Assembly (NCBI RefSeq): GCF_037546065.1
Contig: NZ_JAWMWG010000005.1
Location: 1 to 64,000 of the forward strand
Reading direction: 5' to 3'
DNA: 64,000 bases
From: Holzapfeliella saturejae
GTDB taxonomy: Bacteria > Bacillota > Bacilli > Lactobacillales > Lactobacillaceae
Part shown: positions 24,901 through 29,416 of the stretch, one piece after another
Layout of the letters: each line of letters opens with the position of its first letter
Numbering within the stretch: position 1 is the first letter of the stretch
Program-made: the position numbers and the translations under genes
The notes under the pieces: generated by a model
What the model saw: only the letters and a program-made list of their open reading frames with translations
Databases searched by the model: none
What the model was told of the DNA's origin: nothing

Positions 24901-26168
24901 TCTAAAAATCCTTGATAAGCATCAAGATAGGTTTTTTTGTAGTCAGAGTTAGTTTCTTCAGCTTGGGATTTATCACTCTTAGTGGGAACAACTTTTTGAG
25001 CATCAGAATTACCATCATTAAATCCAGTATGAACATTTTCATCTCTATTGGTACCTGCATCGTACCCTGAAACATATCCTGAATTATAAGCATCAGAAGA
25101 TCCATTACGTTGACTTGATGCTGTTAAAGAACCGTAGACACCATCTAAATAACCTTGATAAGCGTCTAAATAAGCTTGTTGATAACCAGAAGAATAATTT
25201 TTTAGGTTACTGTTTCTATTATTATTAGATTGAGCATCAGTAATACCTGCTTTTTGGGCATCAATCTCTGTTCCACCATTAAATTGCAACCCTTTAGCAT
25301 AAGCTAATCTAAATAGAGCACTTTTTCCAGCAAAATTACTTGCCGTAACACCTGCTGGGTTATCTTTGTTTTGATAACCTAACCAAAAACCATCATAAGT
25401 ATCATTATATGCACTTTGGAAATCAAGTGTATATGTATTTAATTTTCTTTTAGAAGGTGTTGTGTTCATAACATCAGCTAAAGCAAACTTGTAGCCTCTA
25501 TTTTTTTCTGTGGTCATCTTATAGTCGTTTTTAGCAGCATCATATCCTGCTTTTTTTTCTGGACTATATGAACCTGGATATTGTGTTGCAAATCCTTGTT
25601 GAGCATTTGTTTTGTTGTTTACTGTAGCATCTTGTTCACCATCTAAATAACCTTGATAAAAATCTTCATAAGCTTGTGCATAAACTGCTGAATAGCCATT
25701 ACTCAACAAGCTTTGTCGAGTCTTCATTGGATTTCTAGTAGGGGCATTTTGTAAATCTTGTAAGGCTTCTTGTTTAGCTTCGTTTACACCTTTTGACATG
25801 TTAGTTGTGTCTGTTTCTTGTGCTTTGCTATCTTGTAATCCTTGCCCATTACTATTGTTTTGAGCAGATGCTACAGAATATTGTACTGAATCAGGGTTTT
25901 TTTCAATTTTTGTGTTTGGTTGTGCACTTTTTGAATCATTTGATTTAACTAAATTTTTAGTCTCTTCATTTTTTTGATTTGTAGTTGTAGTCTGTTGTGT
26001 TTGTGCTGAATTATCATTATTAGCAGCAAATACTTTTAATTGAGGCATGCTTAGTGCACCACCAACTAAAGTAAATGTTGATAATGAAGCAACTACCCAT
26101 TGTTTTTTAACTTTTTTTAGTACTTTTTTTTCGTTTTCTTTGTGTATTTTATTTTTATTGTAAAGCAT
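6327..26168 (-). CDS. Giant repeat-rich secreted adhesin, 6,613 residues
   Basis: One uninterrupted 19.8-kb frame; the product would be about 0.7 MDa. GGAGG precedes the ATG. Residues 15-48 form a divergent KxYKxGKxW-type signal (KVLKKVKKQWVVASL, then a hydrophobic core, cleavage near VFA-AN). Residues about 156-535 are Tyr/Gly/Asp-rich repeats. Residues about 535-1100 resemble a pectate-lyase-like beta-helix adhesive domain. Residues about 1105-1205 look like a bacterial Ig-like module (GTATPNS ... DSNGNWSVNL). Residues about 1205-6350 are degenerate repeats of roughly 40 residues of the form AYQDAYNKAYD ... GxxAGxxDA ... GKPKADLSNQS. Residues about 6351-6392 are an Asn-Thr-Gly-Gly linker. 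Residues 6394-6613 hold three SH3/SLAP-like modules ending WIQAQY. I see no LPxTG anchor and noticed no cysteine. A cell-surface adhesin or matrix role is inferred. Confidence 0.9.
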   Translation of the reverse strand: MLYNKNKIHKENEKKVLKKVKKQWVVASLSTFTLVGGALSMPQLKVFAANNDNSAQTQQTTTTNQKNEETKNLVKSNDSKSAQPNTKIEKNPDSVQYSVASAQNNSNGQGLQDSKAQETDTTNMSKGVNEAKQEALQDLQNAPTRNPMKTRQSLLSNGYSAVYAQAYEDFYQGYLDGEQDATVNNKTNAQQGFATQYPGSYSPEKKAGYDAAKNDYKMTTEKNRGYKFALADVMNTTPSKRKLNTYTLDFQSAYNDTYDGFWLGYQNKDNPAGVTASNFAGKSALFRLAYAKGLQFNGGTEIDAQKAGITDAQSNNNRNSNLKNYSSGYQQAYLDAYQGYLDGVYGSLTASSQRNGSSDAYNSGYVSGYDAGTNRDENVHTGFNDGNSDAQKVVPTKSDKSQAEETNSDYKKTYLDAYQGFLDGKSDGFNPQGTQKTNFDKTQTMLYRISYGAGFEYGQDDYKGSAQGTTDGTTSNTPKDSQLSAKSRGYQNGYNLAYDGAQDAILNKGAKYDAKSGVQEYQMGYSTGQQNAVSSVANVSTAADFYNAVMNPKVTRINVTKDLNFWETFTDSSNIVHQMYNNNTIMTQYVPAGRDLTVNGQGHNVDFAGYSFYMGTPDKALSIQDITMYGTNYYGPLSMLGSSSNYKTAVNYNNVTYIGNQLTYSPYAGITFSGVNNVQSGQNYYPPVTDPSNKNTPNYVTMSQFATDYDSKNQYYRGSISSNVYARRVEFTKGSSYTGTTYNGSNFAIGGWGQYKPLDDNTPETQDSNSFVVGEDATVNLTPRGSSGSLYTPTGHGYGIYMMSAYGGIILNKNGQLNITPDINPNSYSQYSGLGVYSYGQNGIQVKDDAKFNVQITQPLQDWSNVVNLTNAYSTINTGQNSVFNISAINQPTTSKSTAYRNLLNTGTVLPRKYANYQKDFTPVTLGRDTSFNLSADGNAPVSLIQNGDPYTNTYSYGPGSNAYQNNQYIRDYYAPYIKADSLTKNNVTLDLSQNTANTGYYYSTIFSRNGSAGFYYPVNIEAKDTNITTDPSGKSKYGSFHSVTVPVVSGQGQNSPFAKNPQYPGYQLVMDNNIQTVNTSSQNNYLNNFDPKGLTYFQLNHLDIINVDISGLTNSQGNYFLNGTATPNSYILISENGVPISSPKANITNLGDGTDKKQYHTVTDSNGNWSVNLGNNDEGYINSGSLSAYARNGASEATFNYGVDLSDKDLATVDGYNDGLINKKLSGSELSSRGDVYRRVYEENYTQTNALYRADVIKGLQEAREDVINGITKQDNKNRSIGFQQGYIGASYNNDGTINEKFQGGYDSDLSEFNNGKAEGSRQASINGPETPKDGTDVYKAGYRKGYYENNQDYKKGFDLGQSDSNSSKPQQTTFGPNVSNAYQIGYADGYRKSDSQKQSDIESGTNDGNSDGLNNKPALGTNGAPVFPSDASDSYINAYNAAYKAAKDKYNSDYKAGQTDGMNDGNQGHNPRNISGNSSAYQKGYNDAYNKAKSGYDQDYKAGQTAGTTDGSQGNSKYSDTNLSEWNKKTPAYQNGYNDAYNTAKSNYDREYNSGYNTGVIDSINNDSRDISKQSAPYQKGYNEAKKSTNADEINQAKSDGQSDAQQTPPQKRPLDGKSGQYQLAYNQAYQQALDQRMAQEYSGRNNGRQDALSGKDTQENNYTDPAQKAAYQKAFNAVKLGQNQGASDGDNGKTDVSTIPSSVDPEYTAEYQAGYNSTNPSHIADYQQGLSDGMSDAITKPKPKSLDGQKPGYQNGYNKGFQANPSGYSNDYDRGVNQAKADASQGIPVKPADLATQSQEYQDGYNSAFDNAKSDYDDKYKQGEDKGKSDAVNKTTSDISKESPAYQNGYNKGYKEAAANSNTDYQSGYNDGRVAASNNPDSQLPSDLNKKSPDYQTGFKDGFNSIKNIQSNDDKLKVTAGSEAGYNDGTKGLKPQSDNDILMDKDKGPAYQAAYKQAYDKAKATYDQSYNLGANAGRLDGQNGKDQDTGLSQQPQGYQDGYNSQYSQAKANYDQDYQTGTSAGAQDGLAHKPISDLSNSSTGYKDGYLQSYAHSNSVYAQGQADGLNNRKSSSSDPSYQAGYQAGNETYQNGYQRGANQALSDIKNNVPDRRTGGDINPSGIDVSEQDKQKRANYDAYQKMPANYKDGYNNYDDINSGFSDGLSDAAQGNDFTLNKTTQSDGYKKGYQEGIARGKQKYDLDYQAGVAAGVDKGVKKEPADYTSANPTDKNPSYAYQSGYIQGYQEGSNKSQADQAKNDNYSQGYKQGLEVASNTGGSGSFSSGNSDQQAGYNDGVEAGKKLYNIYQQQGKEDAVNDAMSGALNGTPKSDKKAYTDAYNDAFGNAKNVFVLGKAQGFSDGRNGKVGNAQGTDLSQSDITNTANVGNQIFNNEIPSDKISDKDKQDWLNGRLSGFTSYYNDIAKFNSDKNRLSASNTSSDSDKQLADLYQKVYASGYNEQYDKTHASYETGVNVIVKDYIDSLTKRRKSDDDLKSSLKFATTGLNATYDSQSSENGFNMQKASYDSDYNSGQLLGAINGYQNINTKIDGTAPYVAGYNSTYGDAINKYKSWFDQGKSDGSFNNANKADQNYNAITDSSNLITNQQQYSGYAKTAYNNGYYLTKNSYDSGVSKAFSDGLTDGLNDNYIQKTATQSSSAYQNTDLAYKNGYNSAYDASRDRNYQAAVAAGSQDGITDGMNGNNNQKTNTIKSIPSYQSSNSYNTAYQAAFNKAQADGATAKLKEAYNLGKQDAISDGGKSATPTKAKWNQEDSQIPNYNDNYNKGYQDAYDGYRAGQADSLVGARYNDYNADNTSDGYTSGYNSGYTQGSQKYKDDYSSGQAAGTDKAKSSNSQATISSESPDLVGMNKAYRDGYVEAYNKQVAQNVQNAATQAQKDSTDAAQGQLDGAFDGRTGQTKNFEGTDKSQAYKDAYKKANDNSTSAYQSGLNAGQNDANNAKPKDSSQYSNGLDYQKDPEAFRNGYNSGYDSKASDDNSYASGYNKGTLDALNGQNDSSGLTGDAQKGYQQAQTDVHNQRVQGTTKGKQDGEQENPQKDDNSSKSLAYKTAYDTAFDNASKQSSADRQNGQSQGRQDALNNQLKDPQLSSKSKPYQDAYNKAYDDGQTDYLAGIGKQDADSDLNSGRGRRAIDHYKERFGDNSSVSSDYTNAYNKQYDTSQGTQDGMIDGQSQQPSQYAKNGKNATADYNNAYQAAYSQAQAQKNGRQDALNYGQKSPDLNKQTPAYQAAYNKEFDKTQGVIDGTQDGSKGVDRSYKFNTPEYTNAYDNAYNPAKGTYDGTKDAATTGQKRPDLNNQPADYQVSYNNAFDNQQKNNTADRQKGAKDALNDVATGNHKTSFGPNDTPAYQDAYNSTYDSVKGTQDGQKDGATNSPKRDDLANQSQTYQNAYNKAYNPQNGNYAGTHDAENNQPRNTNNDQPKSYQDAYNKAYDTTKGQKDAQADVDAGKQDKRDISGQSQEYQDAYNKVFDTAKATRDGANAGQKAGANPAYSDLNNAHQQDPDYQANKDKLDYTKAYDDAYNQSKNKDDQQSGIQDAFSGSKKPNKSDAYNKAYDNAHDSIVKAMDDAAKSRGNQSANSSDPDSYNKAYNDFVQGRANGQASAKANSPKPSDLGSQSTAYQAGYNKGYDTYQGSSQGLFDGQQAAAGGRTIPNPNPDPSKSDDYKKAYNDSYNNAFNTTKDKAAGAQQGAIDAQNGKAKVDNSAKSQAYQDGYNSAYDTSSDARDGARDGANAGLSANPGDTANPANNRSQAYQDAYKQAFDATKSSKSDKDKNQKDSQNGVVNGQRDAYTGAARNDNGSDAYNKAYNSSYDKTKGQLNGQADAQAGKDKQIGSNASADYANSYNKAYDIAKGTADGAANGGQGGSDIKPDGKSRYDDKAPAGSDDYKNAYAKAYDEAQGRNDAREGRYQPTSHSGNQDAYNKGYHTEKGASQGTQDATNGRYNNNLKDPTEKQAYDDAYTNYYKDIVYSTGYGDGVANRDNNADSYPTKGLQDIYNNGYVAGKGDSDAQQGAADGKAQGDKGLAPQNIPGASQSYQDAYNKAYDKAKGHYDALNNPSANISDKSSDYKEGYGQAQGEQKSKGNNPSTPVGTDSAYQKGFDEGKGAADAQKDFDNPSQPSSKDSQGSDDYNKAYNQRKAELEQKSDQEKSDQFDGTNQGKQDALNGSPKSDNKGKSEAYKIAYNSAYDTNKPQYDSDKQAGENAGKLDAQANQPARDVTNQSKGYQDGYNDGYQAQQPAGQAAQGTQDANAQINSGKNLDDINPDESKSDAYKKAFNDAVDYAKGERDGKVAQGTNPQPAEGTSDSYKQGFTNGVQENQSATNAQQNQQQGAADGAKAAQDAVNAGKNPKDAPKPDGQKSSDYQKAYNDAVDKAQGTKDAQADNSGSNKNSRDLTGQSAAYKEAYGQEQGKQQSDGQNSPTPSNNSNQDPSYQKGYNEGKGAADGAKGTKDSTNTSPDYNNAYNKAQDAKSQPSLNQNQQQGQADGEKAAQGGNYNHTENSNLDYQKAYNDAVDKAKASKDAQADASNPSTQARDLNNASDAYKEAYGQEQGKQQSDGKTITPATNGGDAYTKGVNEGKGAADGAKGTPKDTANQSPDYNNAYDKAQQGATAGSSDAQAGKPKADLSNQSQAYQDGYNSSYDKQANSQATENGTAAGESDARQGKAKADLRGQTQAYQDAYNSGYNKVNSDIAQAQDDVKNNIKKRAGQSPDYSNAYDKASSDAQTATDLGKQNGYSDGLNNKPKDSNSNQSQAYQDAYNQAYSQGQQVRNDEQTRAQQLDNQNGAAQGQSDGSTGKAKADLTNQSQAYKDAYNQAYNQAKSDYQDAYNRGQTAGSQDFTNTGKKVSNAGQSQAYQDGYNQGFAQAKDKSAADRGAANPDAKTAGNSAGTSDANMGKDPVNNNDQTQDYQNAYNQAFNKVKATQAGTQAGHEEYTKEPDLSDDDLNNRAQAAANNANVKDKDSYVKAFKDAYNQDKISYNSDYEKGKQAAINNDSSNLDQNSQAYKDGYNKAQQDKVNATSDAQRDIEHKQAGNLDGKSAAYQQAYGEAQGKAVANGEAIMPPNGAANSTYYNKGYDIGKGTQDGINGNYQPSTAKSGNANAYNDAYNKANGKASDQQNNNQQKQVQQQQGQADAQADAKNNTSRDLSGKSPEYKESYGQEQGKQQSDGQNPPKPTNGQDDSYNQGFNKGKGTQDAASGKPKDLNNSSSSYKDAYDKRQDQRQVDTSNGSQAGQADANSGKQKADNSKESKDYQNAYDSSYNQTQNNKEVATRLGTQDGYSDAASGKPKANVSSQSKDYQDAYNDAYDKQVAQQEASQKDKNLNKDNKDNNSALTDGSNAGKTDAEQGRPKADLSKQTEAYQDAYNRAYDQAKSDIIAQGTKDAQQDAQNGNQRNLSGQTDDYQKAYGQQQGKAKSDNPDNPNIKTPTNAGDAYQKGFNEGKGTQDVANNKPKDTNNTSSDYNNAYDKAANAKNEQAAKDKQDGQEAGEQAAQDAQKSGKQPNEAAKPDDSKSQAYKDAYNQAIDKAQGAKDAQADEKNPSTSARDLNNASDAYKEAYGQEQGKQKSDGKKVTPPTNGGDAYTKGVNEGKGTQDVANNKPKDTNNTSSDYNNAYDKAANAKNEQAAKDKQDGQEAGEQAAQDAQNSGKQPNEAGKPDDGKSQAYKDAYNQAVDKAQGAKDAQADIQNGNTGNMNDKSPAYQEAYGQEQGKAKSDNPDNPNIKTPTNTGDAYTKGVNEGKGTQDATTGKSKDTNNTSPDYNNAYDKAHDAKQTSEQKQTPDPKAEQAGRNNGAADAQAGKPKADLSNQSQSYKDGYNKAYDAAQAQSSSYKAAQVAGQAAGVADAQAGKPKADLSNQSDGYKDGYNQGYAPADYKAGQNAGTVDAQAGKPKANLDGQTQTYKDGYNKAYDQSQPTAWQNKVTESGKSDGYQDAVSGKDKANLDGQSPAYKDGYNQGYAQGQQRQQQMQQDQKVKDTTEGSTAGKSDVENGQPHANNSSKSKDYQNAYDAAYNKDAQNNYQQSKSSGESAGVADAQAGKPKADNSKQTPAYQKGYDEAYNKAKDAADKNEDNSSKNPTDSTNAGQDAGSNDAKDGSKPTDNSNQTTDYQKAYDKSYSQAKGAADGTTAYAQNPNMSDNQLDNQAKNDAQSKGIKPENLPDYVNAYKDAYNKQKSDGQTAYNNDFKSGQDAAMNNGAKPTAKSTQGYKDGYAQVQKDTQAAIKQADDDYHNGNKQGSIISRGQTSYSPAYKQAYGEEQGRIAANNPDKLPTSPVGDTDSSYIQGYDNAKGYEDGKKGITKPETRKGTDSTAYNQGNQKGLLQKQDKDNPNTPVVNYNTGGNTGDNTGGNNTGDNTGGNNTGGNTGGNNTGGNTGGNTGGDTQGISKRISYLPGYSVLVWNLQSGTPTPSYSSDAYRLDGSVVQTYPDQTRVINNVKYVKIDTPNGDSWIQAQYLKDITKERLIDYLPGYGVQNWSLQNDGSFAPINQSYTASNTVVNSFEDKVYGGVSYTRINASDSNVWVQTQYLKDNTEQPMDTVLTVGNVPENYAVYLRDQKGNMTSQSVMPGTTWRIFAQKVINGETYYRLGTQNQWIQAQYAKF
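6991..7120 (-). repeat. Asn-Thr-Gly-Gly linker repeats
   Basis: The DNA is a short tandem array (variants of ACCACCAGTATTATTTCC and GTTACCACC) encoding NTGGNTGDNTGGNN-type sequence. It is a flexible hinge between the long repeat region and the wall-binding modules, and its length is likely to vary between strains. Confidence 0.85.
9131..9804 (-). repeat. Long tandem duplication, period 444 bp, inside the giant gene
   Basis: The blocks beginning at 9131 and 9575 are nearly identical at DNA level for at least 200 bp, and the anchors at 9241 and 9685 give the same 444-bp offset. Each copy encodes 148 residues including KNEQAAKDKQDGQEAGEQAA. The near identity, against heavily diverged neighbours, shows a recent in-frame duplication. 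Confidence 0.85.
22850..24565 (-). other. Pectate-lyase-like adhesive domain within the giant protein
   Basis: This is the only long non-repetitive part of the giant gene (residues about 535-1107). It begins VSTAADFYNAVMNP and includes LTVNGQGHNVDFAGYSF and LSIQDITMYGTN. These are the pattern of the right-handed beta-helix pectate-lyase-like adhesive domain seen in lactobacillus surface proteins. No catalytic role is implied. Confidence 0.65.
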
Positions 26169-26295
26169 AATATTTTCCTACCTCCAATTATTATAAGGAT
26201 GGTTTAATGGTACCCCCTGTTTTTTTTATAAGCAATTAATAACTCTTGAAATAAACCGTTTTATATTTTATTTTTTCTCTTTCTTTTATAATTCT

Positions 26296-26321
26296 TTTTA
26301 AACCTCTTTTAAACCTCTTTT
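26296..26321 (+). repeat. 11-bp direct repeats in the AT-rich part of the origin
   Basis: TTTTAAACCTC occurs twice in direct succession (26296-26306, 26307-26317), followed by a partial third TTTT(A). The period equals one helical turn. It lies in an AT-rich tract (about 26220-26330) upstream of the iterons, which is the usual place for the melting region of an iteron origin. Confidence 0.6.
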
Positions 26322-26364
26322 AGGTAGTAGTTGAGCCTTAGAGCCACAAGGGTCTAGAAACTTT

Positions 26365-26460
26365 AAAGGCAACATTTTGTCTGTTTAAAGGCAACATTTT
26401 GTCTGTTTAAAGGCAACATTTTGTCTGTTTAAAGGCAACATTTTGTCTGTTTAAGGCAAC
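26365..26460 (+). repeat. Iteron array of the plasmid replication origin
   Basis: Four perfect head-to-tail copies of a 22-bp unit that begins AAAGGCAACATTTTGTCTG and ends TTT: 26365-26386, 26387-26408, 26409-26430 and 26431-26452. A partial copy (AAGGCAAC) follows at 26453, and a looser TTAGGCAACATGTGCCTTTAAA lies at 26466-26487. They sit directly upstream of a Rep_3 initiator gene, the classic arrangement of theta-replicating lactic acid bacterial plasmids. The initiator is expected to bind here for replication and autorepression. Confidence 0.92.
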
Positions 26461-26522
26461 TTGACTTAGGCAACATGTGCCTTTAAAATGAGTCTATAAA
26501 ACTTGGAGAAGAAGGATAAAAA

Positions 26523-27347
26523 ATGGCAAATGAAATAGTAAAATATGGTCCAGAGCTTAATACAATTCCATTAAAAGGATTCACTTCTGTTGAGATGAAC
26601 TTATTTTTTTCAATTGTTTCACGTATGCGTGACAAAGGTAATCAAATGGTTAGATTTCCATTTAGTCAATTAAAAGATTTGAGTGATTATAAAGCGACAG
26701 CTAATAACCGTTTTATTGATGATGTTGAACAGACTTACAATAAACTGATGAGTTTACGATTTGGACGACGTAGTCAAACTGGATTGACACGTGAATTCTT
26801 TGTGATGTTTACTGATTTTAAAATTAATGGAGAAGCCAAAGAACCGTATGTTGATGTTAGGATTCATGAGAAGGCTCTACCTTTACTCAATGATTTGGAT
26901 ACATGGGTTAGATATTCCTTGATGGAGTTTAGAGATATCAGAAGTACTTACGCTAAGACTGTTTTTAGATTATTGAAACAGTTTAGAACAACGGGTTACT
27001 TGTATCTTTCTAAAGAAGATTTCATTGAAGCGTTAGAAGTACCAAAAAGTTATCGCCAAACTCATATTGATAAGAGAATCATTGACCCTGTGATGAAAGA
27101 GTTAAGTCCTATCTTTCGTAACCTCAAATTTACAAAAAAGCACGGATCTGGCAGAGGACGTCCAGTGGTAGGCTATCAATTCACCTTTACGAAAGAAGCA
27201 AAAAATGCGGATGATTTTGAGATTAAAAAGGTTAATAGTCCTGAACGAGAGGTTGACTGGCGTAAAGTGGTGGTTCCTGAAAGTGATCAAGAAGAACATA
27301 GAAAAGTAGGAACCTTATTACAAGAAATAGATCAACAAGATTTTTAA
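26523..27347 (+). CDS. repB: Rep_3 family plasmid replication initiator
   Basis: A 274-residue protein of the Rep_3 (RepB) superfamily, with two winged-helix halves. The N-terminal half covers residues about 5-125 (LSxxEMNLFFSIVSRMRDKG region). The C-terminal half covers residues about 130-230, including YAKTVFRLLKQFRTTGYLYLS and the basic RGRPVVGYQFTF. It binds iterons and opens the origin. The iteron array ends about 60 bp before the start. A further iteron-like sequence overlaps the stop codon. GGAGAAGGA precedes the ATG. The size is normal for the family. Confidence 0.95.
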   Translation: MANEIVKYGPELNTIPLKGFTSVEMNLFFSIVSRMRDKGNQMVRFPFSQLKDLSDYKATANNRFIDDVEQTYNKLMSLRFGRRSQTGLTREFFVMFTDFKINGEAKEPYVDVRIHEKALPLLNDLDTWVRYSLMEFRDIRSTYAKTVFRLLKQFRTTGYLYLSKEDFIEALEVPKSYRQTHIDKRIIDPVMKELSPIFRNLKFTKKHGSGRGRPVVGYQFTFTKEAKNADDFEIKKVNSPEREVDWRKVVVPESDQEEHRKVGTLLQEIDQQDF

Positions 27348-27364
27348 GGCAACATTTTGTCTGT
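27346..27364 (+). repeat. Isolated iteron copy overlapping the rep stop codon
   Basis: AAGGCAACATTTTGTCTGT matches 19 positions of the 22-bp iteron and starts inside the TAA of rep. It then runs into the TATAAT of a likely promoter for the recombinase gene, so Rep binding here could repress that gene. Confidence 0.75.
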
Positions 27365-27407
27365 ATAATTTTATATATTTATAATATCCATAATGAAAGG
27401 TGAAGCT

Positions 27408-28388
27408 ATGTCGCAAAATAACAGATCCAATTTTGATTTAACAACGCTCAATCAGCTGCAACAAATTCAACTAACCGGCGATAAATCTATTGATTCGACA
27501 CTGGTTGATGACTTTATTAATTTTTTAGATGTGTCTGAAGAAACATCTAAAACCTATCGTAAAAACTTAAAACCGTTTTTTACATTTTTGGAAATTAATC
27601 AAATTATTAATCCAAACAGACAAAATGTAATCGAATACAAACGATATTTGGCAGAGCTGAATCATAAACCTACGACAATTCAAAATCGACTAGTGGCCAT
27701 TCGCCAATTTTTTAAGTGGCTTAATTCAATCGGTTTTTATCCTAATATTACAGAAAATGTTAAAAGTATGAAATTAAATCATACTTTTAAAAAAGATGCT
27801 TTAACTGCTAAACAAGCAACACAGCTGCTACATAGTATTGACCGCAGGACAAAAGAAGGCAAACGAGCTTATGCCATTATCTACTTAATGGTAACGACAG
27901 GTCTGAGAACGATTGAGATTAATCGAGCCAATATAGAAGATATGCGAAATGTTGGGAATCAGTTTGTATTATATATTAAGGGAAAAGGTCGGACAGAAAA
28001 ATCAGAATACGTTAAAATAACAGAACATACTCTGCAGGCTATTAATGATTATTTGCAGTCTAGAGAAATGATTAAAGCCACAGATCCACTATTCGTGTCA
28101 AATAGCCATAATTCTTATAATAAGCGGTTATCTACACGAAGTATTTCACATATTGTTAAAGCACAACTCAAAGCGATTAATCTATTTAGTCCGAGATTGA
28201 CTGCTCACAGTCTTAGGCATACAGCTGGGACATTGAATATGTTAAGTGGAGGGTCTCTTGAAGAAACTCAACAATTGTTACGCCATAAGAACTTACAAAC
28301 AACGTTAATTTATTCTCATGCTTTGGAGCGAATGAAAAATGATAGTGAGAATCGAATTGATAATTTTATTAATCAATCCCATGAGTAA
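27408..28388 (+). CDS. Tyrosine recombinase (XerC/D-like), plasmid resolution
   Basis: I choose ATG 27408 (MSQNNRSN) because GAAAGGTG lies 5 bp before it; an ATG at 27393 would overlap that site. The product has 326 residues. Residues about 22-105 are a SAM-like core-binding domain. The catalytic domain follows with TTGLRTIEI (Arg), the GKGRTEK beta-hairpin Lys, HSLRHT (His-x-x-Arg), RHKNLQTT (second His) and LIYSH (nucleophile Tyr). All active-site residues are present. Next to rep it probably resolves plasmid multimers or drives site-specific recombination. Its codons contain one reversed iteron core at 27615-27630. Confidence 0.9.
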   Translation: MSQNNRSNFDLTTLNQLQQIQLTGDKSIDSTLVDDFINFLDVSEETSKTYRKNLKPFFTFLEINQIINPNRQNVIEYKRYLAELNHKPTTIQNRLVAIRQFFKWLNSIGFYPNITENVKSMKLNHTFKKDALTAKQATQLLHSIDRRTKEGKRAYAIIYLMVTTGLRTIEINRANIEDMRNVGNQFVLYIKGKGRTEKSEYVKITEHTLQAINDYLQSREMIKATDPLFVSNSHNSYNKRLSTRSISHIVKAQLKAINLFSPRLTAHSLRHTAGTLNMLSGGSLEETQQLLRHKNLQTTLIYSHALERMKNDSENRIDNFINQSHE

Positions 28389-28417
28389 CCAACTAGGGTA
28401 GTTGGTTATTTTTATTT
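28387..28417 (+). terminator. Intrinsic terminator
   Basis: An 8-bp stem (AACCAACT / AGTTGGTT) that begins inside the recombinase stop codon, followed by ATTTTTATTT. Confidence 0.75.
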
Positions 28418-28478
28418 AAAAAAGTTTAAAATTTTTCTTGCATTTATTTTAAATTAGTAGAATAATACTCTTTAGTAC

Positions 28479-28505
28479 GTTTTTGTTAGATAGCTAACAA
28501 AAAAC
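28479..28505. promoter_or_regulatory. Inverted repeat in the leader of the sugar transporter gene
   Basis: GTTTTTGTTAG and CTAACAAAAAAC flank a 4-base spacer about 40 bp before the transporter start. It is a candidate operator or mRNA hairpin, and no T-run follows. I could not identify a cognate regulator. Confidence 0.45.
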
Positions 28506-28540
28506 TAGTCGATTTTTAAGTGTAGAGAGGATTTTTTTCA

Positions 28541-29410
28541 ATGGCAATTTTAATTGGATTTCTACCCGCGATATTTTGGGGAATGGGTCCTGTTATTTCT
28601 AGAATTTTCGGTGGTAAACCGATTCAACAATTATTTGGTATGACAGTAGGTCAGGTTGTAATTGGATTAGGTGTTTACTTAATTTACAGACCTGAAATTC
28701 AAATGATTGATTTTCTATGGTGTTTCATTGCTGGTGCGGCTTGGTCACTAGCACAACTGGCACAGTTAACTTCATTTACTAAGATTAATGTTTCAAGTGC
28801 TATGCCAATTTCAACTGGATTTCAATTGATTGAAATTCCACTTGTTGGTGTTATTGTTTGGAATGAATGGAGTGGATCTGGTTCAAAATTAATTGGATTT
28901 GCTAGTATCGCTGTTTTGATTATCGGAATTGTTTTATCAAGTTTCAATGAAGATAAAGAATCTCAAAATAGCAAAAACATGATTTCAGGAATTATTATTT
29001 TATTCTTCAGTTCACTAGGATATACAGCAACTGCGACATTACCTAAGATTGGTAATGCTGGTGGTGTAGCTAGTGTACTACCTCAAACATTGGGTTCTGT
29101 TGTTATGGCAGCTGTTATTATTCTATTCTTACCTAAAAAACAAGAAGAATCTTATGTTTTTGCTAAACCAACATATAAATCAATTATTACTGGTTTATTC
29201 GGTGGACTAGGAACATTAGCTTACCTAACTTCAATGAGTATGAACGGTGTGGCAACAGCCTTCCCTATGACACAATTGAACGTTGTAGTTGCAACTTTAG
29301 GTGGTGTTATTCTTCTTAAAGAACGTAAAACTAAAAAAGAATCACTATTTACAATTATTGGGTTAATTTTAATTATAGGTAGTGCGGTTATGATCAGTCG
29401 ATTATCATAA
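28541..29410 (+). CDS. GRP family sugar uptake protein (GlcU/RbsU type)
   Basis: A 289-residue membrane protein with ten hydrophobic segments in two similar halves. It has features of the glucose/ribose porter family, such as the N-terminal PAIFWGMGPVISR, the internal AWSLAQLAQLTSFTKINVSSAMPISTG split across helix 3, and the C-terminal LNVVVATLGGVILLKE. Members carry glucose or ribose by proton symport in lactobacilli and staphylococci, and the substrate cannot be told from sequence. GAGAGGA precedes the ATG. It is monocistronic, with a terminator on each side. Confidence 0.85.
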   Translation: MAILIGFLPAIFWGMGPVISRIFGGKPIQQLFGMTVGQVVIGLGVYLIYRPEIQMIDFLWCFIAGAAWSLAQLAQLTSFTKINVSSAMPISTGFQLIEIPLVGVIVWNEWSGSGSKLIGFASIAVLIIGIVLSSFNEDKESQNSKNMISGIIILFFSSLGYTATATLPKIGNAGGVASVLPQTLGSVVMAAVIILFLPKKQEESYVFAKPTYKSIITGLFGGLGTLAYLTSMSMNGVATAFPMTQLNVVVATLGGVILLKERKTKKESLFTIIGLILIIGSAVMISRLS

Positions 29411-29416
29411 TCGAAC

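Noticed and set aside
6875..25105. Many 60-240 codon frames on both strands inside the giant gene
   Set aside because: They are shadows of a repetitive coding sequence: they lack ribosome binding sites, are biased in composition, and repeat whenever the main repeat does.
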